Below are positions 15,246 to 23,523 of a stretch of 64,000 nt of DNA, piece after piece. The position numbers and the translations under genes are program-made. This DNA is from Acidobacteriota bacterium. GTDB taxonomy: Bacteria; Acidobacteriota; Holophagae; Holophagales; Holophagaceae. The stretch is from the NCBI GenBank assembly GCA_016192145.1, contig JACPUT010000006.1:372001-436000 (forward strand). Direction: 5' to 3'. Every line of letters starts with the position of its first letter. Position 1 is the stretch's first letter. A model generated the notes under the pieces. The model saw nothing but the letters and a program-made list of their open reading frames with translations. It was not told the origin of the DNA and ran no database searches.

Positions 15246-17390
15246 ATGAGCGACTTCGCCCTCGACGATCCCAGTTTCTACGAAGACTTCATCACCGAAG
15301 CCCTGGAACACTTCGAGCAGATCGAATCCAACTTCCTGGCCCTGGAGGAGGCGCCCGGGGATCTGGAACTGCTGAACGCCATCTTCCGCTCCGTGCACAC
15401 CATCAAGGGCGCCAGCGGTTTCCTGGGCCTCACGAAGGTGCAGAACCTCGCCCACATCGGCGAGAACGTGCTGGATGACCTCCGCAAGGGCCGCATGAAG
15501 CAGACGGACGAGGTCACGGAGCTGCTCTTCGAGACCACCGACGTGCTCAAGGTGCTCGTCAACGATGTGGCGGTCCGCATCCACAAGAGCGGCAAGCCCG
15601 AGGATCCCGATACCTCCGATCTGATGGTCCGGCTCGAGGCCCTGCGCAGCGGTGGTTCCACCGCGGCCGCCGCCGCCCCCGCCCAGGGGGGGGCGGCGGC
15701 CATCGCGTGGCCCCAGGCCCTCACGAACCTCTCCCCGGAGGGGAAGTCCGCCGGGGCGAAGGCGGTGGCCGCCGGCAAGCAGGCCCTGGCCATCCGCTTT
15801 GAGCTGGAGCCCTCCATCTACCGCTCCCACTTCAAGCCCTTCTCCGTGTTCCAGATGGTGGAGCTCGTGGGCAAGCTCCTCCACAGCGAGGCCCTGCTCA
15901 AGGGCCCGGTGGAACTCCACACCTTCCAGCCCGAGGAGTTCCACTTCGATCTTGTGCTCCTGATCGAACAGGCGGAACCCCTGGCGGAGGTGGAGAAGAC
16001 CTTTAAACCCCTGTCCACCCACGCCCAGGTCCACTTCTACGAGCTGGGGACCTCCAAGGAGGAGGTGCACGGCGCGCCGCCCGTGGCCGCGGGGCCCGCC
16101 GCCGAACCCGCCGTGGAAGCGGAGGCGGAGGATCGCCGGAAGACCGGCCGCAGGAACAGCGACGAAGGCGGCAAGGGGGGCGCCGAATCCACCATCCGGG
16201 TCAGCCAATCCAAGCTCGACCACTTCATGAACATCGTGGCGGAGCTGATCATCAGCAAGACGATGATCAACCACCTCATCGAGCGCCTCGGGACCTCCAC
16301 CCTGCCACCGGAGGCGGTGGAGACCACCAAGGAGCTCGCCCACGCCTCCGTCTACCTGGATCGGGTGAGCAAGGACATCCAGGCCTCGGTGCTGGGCATC
16401 CGCATGGTGCCGGTGAAGACGGTCTTTTCGAAGTTCCCCCGAATGGTGCGCGACCTCGCAAAAGCCAGTGGCAAGAAGATCGAATTGCAGATGATCGGCG
16501 AGGACACGGAGATCGACAAGAGCATCATCGAGGAGCTCGGCGACCCCATGATCCACCTCATCCGCAACTCGGCGGATCACGGCATCGAGATGCCGGATGT
16601 GCGGGCCGGGCGCGGCAAGGCCGAAAACGGCACCGTGGTGCTGCGGGCCCGCCATGAAGGCGATTCCGTCATCGTGGAGATCGAGGACGATGGCAAGGGC
16701 ATCGATCCCGCCATCATCAAGGGGAAGGCCCTGGAGAAGGGGCTCCTCACTCAGGAGCGCCATGACGCCATGACGGATGAGGAGGCCGTGGATCTCATCT
16801 TCCTTCCGGGCTTCAGCACCGCCGCCAAGATCACCGACATCAGCGGCCGCGGCGTGGGCATGGACGTGGTGCGCAGCAACGTCCGGAAGCTCAACGGAAG
16901 CGTCAGCGTTCGCAGCCACGTGGGCCGGGGCAGCATTTTCACCATCAAGCTGCCGTTGACCTTGGCCATCATCGACGCCCTGCTCGTGCGGGTGGGGCAG
17001 CAGGTCTTCGCCATCCCGGGCACCGCGGTGGAGGAGACGCTCATCATCCCACCCTCGGCCCTTTCCCACCTCACCCGGCGCAAGGCCATCAACCTGCGTG
17101 GCGAGGTGCTGGGCGTGAGCGAGCTGAAGGAACTGCTCCATTTCCAGAGCTCCGACCCCGTGTCCGAGGAAGAGGGATACAGCATCGTCGTGATCACGGC
17201 CGCGGGCCGGCGCATGGGCATCATCGTGGATGACTTCGTGCGGCGCCAGGAGGTGGTGATCAAGCCCCTGGCCCCCTACCTCGCGAGCCTGCCCGGCATC
17301 AGCGGGGCTTCCATCCTCGGCGATGGCGGCGTGGTGTTGATCCTGGATCCCCTTGAGCTGCTCCAGCTGGCGGTGCAGGAGTCCCGATGA
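15246..17390 (+). CDS. cheA: chemotaxis histidine kinase CheA
   Basis: A 714-residue cytoplasmic kinase. The N-terminal Hpt domain has the phosphorylated His51 in SVHTIKGASGFLGL. A CheY-binding-like P2 region spans about 180-290. The P3 dimerisation domain (about 316-385) starts TIRVSQSKLDHFMNIVAELI. The P4 ATPase has HLIRNSADHGIE (N box, about 437), EDDGKGID (G1), LIFLPGFST and GRGVGMDVV (G2). P5, a CheW-like domain, covers about 570-705. There is no receiver domain. The start at ATG 15246 (MSDFALDDPSF) is fixed by homology of the Hpt domain; upstream is the 270-bp palindromic element and no clear Shine-Dalgarno sequence. The stop overlaps the next gene (ATGA). Confidence 0.96.
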   Translation: MSDFALDDPSFYEDFITEALEHFEQIESNFLALEEAPGDLELLNAIFRSVHTIKGASGFLGLTKVQNLAHIGENVLDDLRKGRMKQTDEVTELLFETTDVLKVLVNDVAVRIHKSGKPEDPDTSDLMVRLEALRSGGSTAAAAAPAQGGAAAIAWPQALTNLSPEGKSAGAKAVAAGKQALAIRFELEPSIYRSHFKPFSVFQMVELVGKLLHSEALLKGPVELHTFQPEEFHFDLVLLIEQAEPLAEVEKTFKPLSTHAQVHFYELGTSKEEVHGAPPVAAGPAAEPAVEAEAEDRRKTGRRNSDEGGKGGAESTIRVSQSKLDHFMNIVAELIISKTMINHLIERLGTSTLPPEAVETTKELAHASVYLDRVSKDIQASVLGIRMVPVKTVFSKFPRMVRDLAKASGKKIELQMIGEDTEIDKSIIEELGDPMIHLIRNSADHGIEMPDVRAGRGKAENGTVVLRARHEGDSVIVEIEDDGKGIDPAIIKGKALEKGLLTQERHDAMTDEEAVDLIFLPGFSTAAKITDISGRGVGMDVVRSNVRKLNGSVSVRSHVGRGSIFTIKLPLTLAIIDALLVRVGQQVFAIPGTAVEETLIIPPSALSHLTRRKAINLRGEVLGVSELKELLHFQSSDPVSEEEGYSIVVITAAGRRMGIIVDDFVRRQEVVIKPLAPYLASLPGISGASILGDGGVVLILDPLELLQLAVQESR

Positions 17391-18331
17391 GCCTGGCCGC
17401 CGCCGCCCCGATGGGTGTGGCCCCCGGGGCCATGGGCGAAGGCCTGCCCCGAAAGTTCATCTCCTTCCTCGTGGCGGACCGCCCCTACGCGCTGCCCCTG
17501 GAGCGGGTGGCCGAGATCGTGCCCTGGCGCGAACTCAACAAGATGCCGCACATGCCCCGCGCCGTGGAGGGGATCCTGGATCTCCGGGGCCGGGTCTTCC
17601 CCGTCATCAGCCTGCGCACCCGCATGGGGCTGCCTCCGCTGGAGAGCACGAAGGGGACCTTCATCCTCATCCTCGACCTGGCGGGCCCCCCCGCGGCCAT
17701 CCTGGTGGACGCGGTGGAGAGCGTCGCCACGGTGCTTCCCGAACAGCTCATGCCCGGCAGCAGGTTGCTGGCCGGCATGGAAGGGGCCTGGGTCTGCGGG
17801 TTCATCCTGCAGGCCTCCCGGATCGTCGCCGAGCTGGATCCCGCCCTCGTGGCGGCCCTGGGCCCCGTGCGGGGCCGGGGCGCCGAGGCCCTGGCCAGCC
17901 TCAGCCTCGAGCAGCGCATGGACGAGGGGCTCAAGCACCTCCTCTCCCTCGCGCCGGCCAAGGAGAAGGGTGAGGCCGGGCGGCGGATCATTCCTCAAAT
18001 CGAGGAGAGCCTGAAGTTCACCGAGCAGGAGATGGACAAGGTCCTGGGCAAGGTGGAGGAGATGTTGGCCTTCACGGACCGCACCTTCCAGCAGCTCGTG
18101 TTCCTCAAGCAGGAGGCGGCCCTGGGCCGGCTCAAGGGGCAGGAATCCAAGATCGCGGACCTCGAAAAAACGGGCCAAGCCATCCAGGACTGCGTGTTCG
18201 AGCTCATCGGCACGGTCCAGTTCCAGGACATCTCCCGCCAGAAGCTGGAGCGGGTCCTGCACCACCTCCAGGGCATGCAGGGGCTGCTGACGGCCCGGCT
18301 GCGGGATGAGGGGCATGGCTCTGAGCTATAG
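17387..18331 (+). CDS. CheW domain fused to a CheZ-like phosphatase domain
   Basis: A 314-residue protein that overlaps the cheA stop by 4 bp (ATGA). Residues about 20-165 are a CheW domain (FISFLVADRPYALPLERVAEI; GILDLRGRVFPVIS). After a linker, residues about 200-310 are helical (FTEQEMDKVLGKVEEMLAF) and carry VQFQDISRQKLERVLHHL, nearly the same QDxSxQ site as the CheZ-like protein at 12837-13451. CheZ phosphatases need the Asp and Gln of this motif, and both are present. The fusion would place phosphatase activity in the receptor-CheA array. Its last codons run into an intergenic palindrome. Confidence 0.82.
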   Translation: MSLAAAAPMGVAPGAMGEGLPRKFISFLVADRPYALPLERVAEIVPWRELNKMPHMPRAVEGILDLRGRVFPVISLRTRMGLPPLESTKGTFILILDLAGPPAAILVDAVESVATVLPEQLMPGSRLLAGMEGAWVCGFILQASRIVAELDPALVAALGPVRGRGAEALASLSLEQRMDEGLKHLLSLAPAKEKGEAGRRIIPQIEESLKFTEQEMDKVLGKVEEMLAFTDRTFQQLVFLKQEAALGRLKGQESKIADLEKTGQAIQDCVFELIGTVQFQDISRQKLERVLHHLQGMQGLLTARLRDEGHGSEL

Positions 18332-18452
18332 GCTCTGGGCTTTAGGCTTTAGGCTTTCGCTGATTCCGACCCATTGGGTCTGAACGGATGGGTCGCGGTA
18401 GGCCAGAGCCTAAAGCCCAGAGCCTAAAGCCCAGAGCCTAAAGGCCAAAGCC
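18317..18452. repeat. intergenic palindrome with GGCTTTAGGCTCT-type arms
   Basis: The left arm (18317-18358) is made of GGCTCTGGGCTTTAGGCTTT-like units; the right arm (18401-18452) contains three 14-bp copies of CAGAGCCTAAAGCC in inverse orientation. The loop holds CTGATTCCGACCCATTGGGTC and, inverted, ATGGGTCGCG. The left arm overlaps the last codons of the CheW-CheZ-like gene, and the right arm reaches the asnS leader. The loop core (GATTCCGACCCA) is the same as in the palindrome at 46-181. Confidence 0.75.
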
Positions 18453-18485
18453 ATGTATTGGAGCCAGGGGCAAGTCCCAGGCACA

Positions 18486-19808
18486 ATGGAGGATTCCGCT
18501 GGAGTCTCTGTGGGCGCCCCCCTCGTCGAAATCCGCCATCTGAAGTCCCACCTGGGCGAGACCGTCGCCCTCCGGGGCTGGGTCCGCAATGCCCGCACCT
18601 CCAAGACCCGCTTCGTGGAGCTGCGCGATGGCAGCGGCTTCGTGCAGTGCGTGGTCGGGGCCAATGACGCGGACGAGGCCAGCTACGAGTTGGCGGGCAA
18701 GCTCACCCAGGAGTGTTCCATCACCCTGGAGGGCGAGGTCAAGGCCCACCCCAAGACGGGCGAGCCCGAGATCCTCGTGAAGAAGCTGGAGCTGATCGGC
18801 GGGAGCGTGGACTTCCCCATCACCCCCAAGGACCACGGCATCGAGTTCCTCATGGAGAACCGCACCCTCTGGCTGCGCTCCAAACGGCAGTGGGCCATCA
18901 TCCGAATCCGCCACACCATCGTGAAGGCCATCCGCGACTTCTTCGACGGCGACGGCTTCACCCTGCTCGACGCGCCCATCCTCACGCCCAGCTCCTGCGA
19001 AGGCACCTCCAACCTCTTCGAGACGGACTACTTCCACGAGGGCAGCGCCTTCCTCAGCCAGAGCGGCCAGCTATACCAGGAGCCCGGCGTGCCCGCCTTC
19101 GGCAAGGTGTACTGCTTCGGCCCCACCTTTCGGGCTGAGAAGAGCAAGACCCGTCGCCACCTCACGGAGTTCTGGATGGTGGAGCCCGAGATGGCCTTCG
19201 CCGGCCTGGATGATGTCATGGTGCTCGGCGAGCGCATGGTGAAGTTCATCCTGGAGCGCGTCCTCGCGGAGAAGCAGGAGGAACTGAAGATCCTGGAGCG
19301 CGACACGGCGCCCCTGGAACTGGCCCTTCGGGAGGGCTTCGCCAAGATGAGCTACACCGAGGCCGTGGAGAAGCTGAAGACCCTCGGCTCCGACATCAAC
19401 TGGGGCGAGGACTTCGGCAACGACGACGAGACCATCCTCATGAACGCCATGGACCGCCCCATGTGGGTGCATCGCTTCCCCAAGAGCTTCAAGGCCTTCT
19501 ACATGGAGTACGATCGGGAGAACCCGGACCTCGCCATGGGCGCGGATCTGCTGGCCCCCGAGGGCTACGGCGAAGTCATCGGCGGTGGCGAGCGCGCCAC
19601 GAGCCTCGACTACCTGCTCGAGCAGATCCAGCACCACGGCCTCGACCAGAAGGACTACGAGTGGTACCTGGATGTGCGCCGTTACGGCAACGTGCGGCAT
19701 GCGGGCTTCGGCATGGGCCTGGAGCGAGCCGTGGCGTGGATCTGCAAGCTGCCGCATGTGCGGGAGACCATCCCCTATCCGCGCATGATGGGTACGTTGA
19801 GGCCGTAG
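18486..19808 (+). CDS. asnS: asparaginyl-tRNA synthetase
   Basis: A 440-residue class IIb aminoacyl-tRNA synthetase. The N-terminal OB-fold anticodon-binding domain includes VALRGWVRNARTSK and FVELRDGSGFVQCVV. The catalytic core has FLMENRTLWLRSKRQWAIIRIRH, the motif 2 region FGPTFRAEKSKTRRHLTEFW, and motif 3 GFGMGLERAVAWICKLPHVR near the C-terminus. These identify AsnRS rather than AspRS. In-frame ATG codons occur at 18453 and 18486; the former is immediately next to a palindromic repeat, so 18486 is preferred with moderate certainty. No clear Shine-Dalgarno sequence precedes either. A strong hairpin follows the stop. Confidence 0.93.
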   Translation: MEDSAGVSVGAPLVEIRHLKSHLGETVALRGWVRNARTSKTRFVELRDGSGFVQCVVGANDADEASYELAGKLTQECSITLEGEVKAHPKTGEPEILVKKLELIGGSVDFPITPKDHGIEFLMENRTLWLRSKRQWAIIRIRHTIVKAIRDFFDGDGFTLLDAPILTPSSCEGTSNLFETDYFHEGSAFLSQSGQLYQEPGVPAFGKVYCFGPTFRAEKSKTRRHLTEFWMVEPEMAFAGLDDVMVLGERMVKFILERVLAEKQEELKILERDTAPLELALREGFAKMSYTEAVEKLKTLGSDINWGEDFGNDDETILMNAMDRPMWVHRFPKSFKAFYMEYDRENPDLAMGADLLAPEGYGEVIGGGERATSLDYLLEQIQHHGLDQKDYEWYLDVRRYGNVRHAGFGMGLERAVAWICKLPHVRETIPYPRMMGTLRP

Positions 19809-19830
19809 TTCCAACCAGCACCCAGCCCCT

Positions 19831-19924
19831 CTAAGGGCCGCCTGTGGCGGCCCTTAGCTATTAAGAAGTGCTTGTCTCACCCCGCGGAGCGGGGTGCCCC
19901 TGATGGCCGCGAAGCGGCCGTCAG
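19831..19924 (+). terminator. three consecutive perfect hairpins after asnS
   Basis: Three tightly spaced stems, all with 3-base loops: CTAAGGGCCGCC-TGT-GGCGGCCCTTAG (19831-19857), CACCCCGC-GGA-GCGGGGTG (19878-19896) and CTGATGGCCGC-GAA-GCGGCCGTCAG (19900-19924). The first, 22 bases after the asnS stop, is probably its terminator although only CTATTA follows. The other two may be REP-like repeats. The rest of the 273-bp asnS-nrfH gap (19925-20081) shows no gene; it must hold the nrfHA promoter. Confidence 0.6.
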
Positions 19925-20081
19925 GATGTGACGGGGGTCATTTGCGGATTGAATGGTCCGATTCTCGGTTCATACTGCCTTTTGTCCCAGGTCAATGTTT
20001 GAGCGCCTTGGAACACCGGCCGTTGGACGAACATGGGGGGACGCTCCCTCCGCCCCTTCCCGCTTTCCTGAGGATTCCGCC

Positions 20082-20579
20082 GTGAGAGGAAAATTCCCCC
20101 TCCTCCCCTTGAGCCTCATCGCCAGCTTGCTGGTGGGTCTCTTCGTGGGTTCCGGGCTCTTCACCTTCGTCTCGGCGAACGGGACCTCCTACCTCTCCAA
20201 CGATCCTTCGGTGTGCGTGAACTGCCACATCATGCAGGAGCAGTACGACGGGTGGCGCCACGGCTCCCATCACGCGGTGGCCACCTGCAATGACTGCCAC
20301 CTGCCCCACGAGAACGTCCTCATGAAGTTCTACGTGAAGGCGAGCAATGGTTACCATCACTCCAAGGCCTTCACCTTCCAGGATTTCCCCGAGCCCATCC
20401 GCATCAAGCCGGGCAACGCGGAGGTCCTGGAAAACAACTGCATCCGCTGCCACGCCGAATCCACCAACGAGATCACGGCGCACGGCACCCTGGGCGTCCC
20501 CACGGATCCCACCCAGAAGGCGGATCTCTTCGGCTGCGTCCGCTGCCACGGGGACGTGGGCCATGGGCCCCGCCGCTGA
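20082..20579 (+). CDS. nrfH: NrfH-type tetraheme cytochrome c, membrane quinol oxidase subunit
   Basis: A 165-residue NapC/NrfH family cytochrome. A single N-terminal membrane anchor (SLIASLLVGLFVGSGLFTFV) is followed by four CXXCH sites: CVNCH, CNDCH, CIRCH and CVRCH. The region VCVNCHIMQEQYDGW is typical of NrfH, in which Met supplies an unusual heme 1 ligand. NrfH takes electrons from menaquinol and passes them to NrfA in the periplasm. The start is GTG at 20082, 6-7 nt after TGAGGA; an in-frame ATG at 19953 would add a non-conserved 43-residue extension. nrfA follows after 59 bp. Confidence 0.93.
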   Translation: MRGKFPLLPLSLIASLLVGLFVGSGLFTFVSANGTSYLSNDPSVCVNCHIMQEQYDGWRHGSHHAVATCNDCHLPHENVLMKFYVKASNGYHHSKAFTFQDFPEPIRIKPGNAEVLENNCIRCHAESTNEITAHGTLGVPTDPTQKADLFGCVRCHGDVGHGPRR

Positions 20580-20638
20580 CCTCACCTGATCCACCTTCCG
20601 AACCCCCGACACCCGTACCCCTGCTGGAGGAGGTCCCC

Positions 20639-22144
20639 ATGACCGACAACCAAGCCCCCTTCCTCTCCCGCCCCACCGTGAGGATGGGCCTCGTGGCCGC
20701 GGGCGCGGCCCTCGCCACCATCCTCGTGATGGCGCTCTACGCCAACGTCTCCACGCGGAAGGCGGAGGCCAAGCAGACCACCGTCAACGTGGTCGGGCTG
20801 GATGAGACCACCGTGGATCCCGCCATCTGGGGGAAGAACTTCCCCCGCCAGTACGATGGCTACCTTCGCACCGCCGAGAAGTACTCCACCACCTATGGGG
20901 GCGCCGGCAGCGAGGGCATGCCCAAGAGCCGCATCCAGGAGGATCCCCGCCTGGTGAGCATCTTCGACGGCTACGCCTTCGCCATCGACTTCAACCAGCG
21001 GCAGGGCCACGCCTACATGCTGGACGACCAGCGCGTCACCAAGCGCGTCACCGAGCGCAAGCAGCCCGGCGCCTGCCTCCACTGCCACGCCTCCAACACC
21101 GTCGCCTTCCGCGAGCAGGGCCTGAAGCAGGGCGCCCCCGGCAAGCTGGATGAGCCCTTCAACTCCGCCAATGGCCAGGCCCAGCTCATGGCCGGCTTCG
21201 AGGCCGTGTGCAAGATGCCCTACGGCGAGGCCACCAAGTTAGTGCAGCACCCCGTGGCCTGCATCGATTGCCACGACCCCAAGAACATGTCCCTGCGCGT
21301 GACGAAGCCCGGCTTCATCCGCGGCATCGCCGCCCTGGCCAAGAGCGCCGAGCCCGTGCCCCACCTGCCCTCCATCGAGAAGTGGCGCAAGGGGGACAAG
21401 GCCGTGGCCTACGATGCCAACCGCGACGCCTCCCGCCAGGAGATGCGCTCCATGGTGTGCGGCCAGTGCCACGTGGAGTACTACTGCGGCCCCAAGACCA
21501 CCCTCTTCTTCCCCTGGGACAAGGGCCTGAAGGTGGAGCAGATCGAAGCCACCTACGACGAATACAAGTTCTCCGACGGCAAGCGCTTCTTCGATTGGAA
21601 GCACGCCAAGACCGGCGCCGAAGTGCTCAAGGCCCAGCATCCCGAGTTCGAGATGTGGAGCCAGGGTGTCCACGCCCGCTCCGGCGTCTCCTGCGCCGAC
21701 TGCCATATGCCCTACGTCCGGGAGGGTGCCCTCAAGATCAGCGATCACCACGTGAAGAGCCCCCTGCTGAACGTCTCCCGCGCCTGCCAGACCTGCCACC
21801 GCTTCCCCGAGGATGAACTGAAGGCCCGCGTGGCCACCATCCAGGCCCGCACCAAGGCCCTGATGGATCGCGCCGAGGATGCCGTCGTCGCCCTGATCAA
21901 CGATCTGGATGCCGCCAAGAAGGCCGGACTGGACGAGGCCAAGCTGGCGCCGATCTTCGAGTTCCAGCGCAAGGCCCAGTGGCGCGTGGATTACGTCAAC
22001 GCCGAGAATTCCATGGGCTTCCACGCGCCCCAGGAGGCCGCCCGCATCCTGGCGGAGTCCATCGACTACGGCCGCCAGGGCCAGCTGGCGCTGAAGGCCC
22101 TCACCGAAGGCGGCAAGCTCGCCTCCGCCAAGCCCAAGAAGTAG
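20639..22144 (+). CDS. nrfA: ammonia-forming cytochrome c nitrite reductase NrfA (pentaheme, CXXCH at heme 1)
   Basis: A 501-residue periplasmic nitrite reductase that reduces nitrite to ammonium with six electrons (DNRA). A hydrophobic N-terminal signal or anchor (MGLVAAGAALATILVMALYA) is followed by five heme sites: CLHCH (about 146), CIDCH, CGQCHVEYYC, CADCHMPY and CQTCHR. The sequence WSQGVHARSGVSCADCH supplies the active-site His, and CHVEYY the active-site Tyr. Canonical NrfA has CXXCK at the catalytic heme 1; here it is CXXCH, a variant known in other lineages. GGAGGAGG precedes the ATG. It forms an operon with nrfH and is followed by a GC-rich hairpin. Confidence 0.95.
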   Translation: MTDNQAPFLSRPTVRMGLVAAGAALATILVMALYANVSTRKAEAKQTTVNVVGLDETTVDPAIWGKNFPRQYDGYLRTAEKYSTTYGGAGSEGMPKSRIQEDPRLVSIFDGYAFAIDFNQRQGHAYMLDDQRVTKRVTERKQPGACLHCHASNTVAFREQGLKQGAPGKLDEPFNSANGQAQLMAGFEAVCKMPYGEATKLVQHPVACIDCHDPKNMSLRVTKPGFIRGIAALAKSAEPVPHLPSIEKWRKGDKAVAYDANRDASRQEMRSMVCGQCHVEYYCGPKTTLFFPWDKGLKVEQIEATYDEYKFSDGKRFFDWKHAKTGAEVLKAQHPEFEMWSQGVHARSGVSCADCHMPYVREGALKISDHHVKSPLLNVSRACQTCHRFPEDELKARVATIQARTKALMDRAEDAVVALINDLDAAKKAGLDEAKLAPIFEFQRKAQWRVDYVNAENSMGFHAPQEAARILAESIDYGRQGQLALKALTEGGKLASAKPKK

Positions 22145-22159
22145 GCCTTCACCGCCATT

Positions 22160-22193
22160 CCGCGGGCCCCCTCCTCCGGGATGGGGCCCGCGG
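22160..22193 (+). terminator. GC-rich hairpin after nrfA
   Basis: CCGCGGGCCCC (22160-22170) pairs perfectly with GGGGCCCGCGG (22183-22193) across a 12-base loop, 15 bases past the nrfA stop, followed by TCCGTTAT. It probably ends the nrfHA transcript. The remaining sequence to 22326 shows no gene and presumably contains the pump promoter. Confidence 0.7.
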
Positions 22194-22326
22194 TCCGTTA
22201 TGGGGCGGATGCAGGGGCCAATCCACAGGGGGGTTGAGGGCTGGAACCCCGTAAACTCGAGGGTCGAGGCCCGGTCGCGGCGGGGAAACCCTGCGCGGGC
22301 CTCCGCCCAGAAAGGTCCCGATCGCC

Positions 22327-23523
22327 ATGCAGCCCGATTCCGTGGATTCCCAGACCGCCCCCCTGGAGGGCCGCGCCGGCTCCGGCGCCAAGTGGGCCTG
22401 GGCCCTGGCGGGGGCCGCCGTGTTGTTCTTCGGCTATCGGGCCTTCAGGCCCACGGGCGGGGCGGGGGATGCCAAGGGTGGCCGGGGCATTCCCGTGACC
22501 GTGGCCACGGCACGGAAGACCGACATGCCCGTGACCCTGGAAGGCCTGGGTTCGGTGACCCCCCTCAGCACCGCCGTGGTGCGCAGCCGCGTGGATGGCC
22601 AGGTCGTGAAACTCTCCTTCCGCGAGGGGCAGGTCGTGCGGCAGGGCGAGGTGCTGGCGGAAATCGATCCGCGGCCCTTCCAGATCCAGCTCATGCAGGC
22701 CGAGGGGCAGCGCGCCAAGAACGAGGCTTCCCTGAAGAACGCCACCATGGACCTCCGCCGCATCGAATCGCTGGTGAAGCAGGGCATCCTGCCCCAGCAG
22801 CAGCTGGACGCGCAGACGGCCGTGGTGAATCAGTTCGAGGGCGCCGTGAAGAGCGACCAGGGCGCCGTGGAGAGCGCCAAGCTCAACCTCGCCTACAGCC
22901 GGGTCACCGCGCCCATCTCCGGGCGCGTGGGGCTGCGCTCCGTGGACCTGGGCAACACCGTGCGCGCCAGTGACCCGAACGGGCTCGTCACCATCACCCA
23001 GACCCAGCCCATCTCGGTGGTCTTCACCCTGCCGGCGGATCGGGTGGCCCATGTGCAGCGGGTCATGCAGGGCGGGCGGAAACTCGCGGTGGAGGCCTTC
23101 GATCGCGACATGTCCACTCGGCTGGCCGCCGGCCACCTCGAGGCCCTCGACAACCAGATCGATCCCACCACCGGCACCGTGAAGCTGCGGGCCCTCTTCC
23201 CCAACGCCGATTCGGCCCTCTTCCCCAACCAGTTCGTGAACGCCCGGCTGCTGATGGACGTGCTGAAGGAGGCCGTGGTGATCCCCACCGCCGCCCTGCA
23301 GCGGAGCCCGGACGCCCTGTACGTCTACGTGGTGAAGGCCGATGGGGTGGTGGAACTGCGCAACGTCACGGTGCAGGTCTCCGTGGGCGAGGACACCGCC
23401 CTGGCCCAGGGGGTGGTCGCAGGGGAAGTGGTGGTCATCGATGGCGTGGACAAGCTCAAGCCCGGCGCGAAGGTCATCCCGAACCCCCTGGGTGGGGGCA
23501 CCTCGAAGAAGGGCGGCGCGTGA
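22327..23523 (+). CDS. mdtA: MdtA-like RND efflux periplasmic adaptor
   Basis: A 398-residue membrane fusion protein. It has one N-terminal anchor ([18 protein letters not shown]), then the lipoyl/barrel-sandwich hybrid halves ([19 protein letters not shown] and [20 protein letters not shown]) around a coiled-coil hairpin rich in Gln, and beta-barrel and membrane-proximal domains to the C-terminus. Sequence features ([34 protein letters not shown]) are closest to MdtA. It bridges the two RND permeases encoded next to an outer-membrane channel that is not in this window. AGAAAGG lies upstream of the ATG. The stop overlaps the next start (GTGA). Confidence 0.93.
   Translation: MQPDSVDSQTAPLEGRAGSGAKWAWALAGAAVLFFGYRAFRPTGGAGDAKGGRGIPVTVATARKTDMPVTLEGLGSVTPLSTAVVRSRVDGQVVKLSFREGQVVRQGEVLAEIDPRPFQIQLMQAEGQRAKNEASLKNATMDLRRIESLVKQGILPQQQLDAQTAVVNQFEGAVKSDQGAVESAKLNLAYSRVTAPISGRVGLRSVDLGNTVRASDPNGLVTITQTQPISVVFTLPADRVAHVQRVMQGGRKLAVEAFDRDMSTRLAAGHLEALDNQIDPTTGTVKLRALFPNADSALFPNQFVNARLLMDVLKEAVVIPTAALQRSPDALYVYVVKADGVVELRNVTVQVSVGEDTALAQGVVAGEVVVIDGVDKLKPGAKVIPNPLGGGTSKKGGA

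Noticed and set aside
15222-17141. 639-residue minus-strand frame opposite cheA
   Set aside because: Composition is typical of an antisense shadow (His/Leu/Gly-rich), and it has no recognisable domain; cheA on the other strand is unambiguous.
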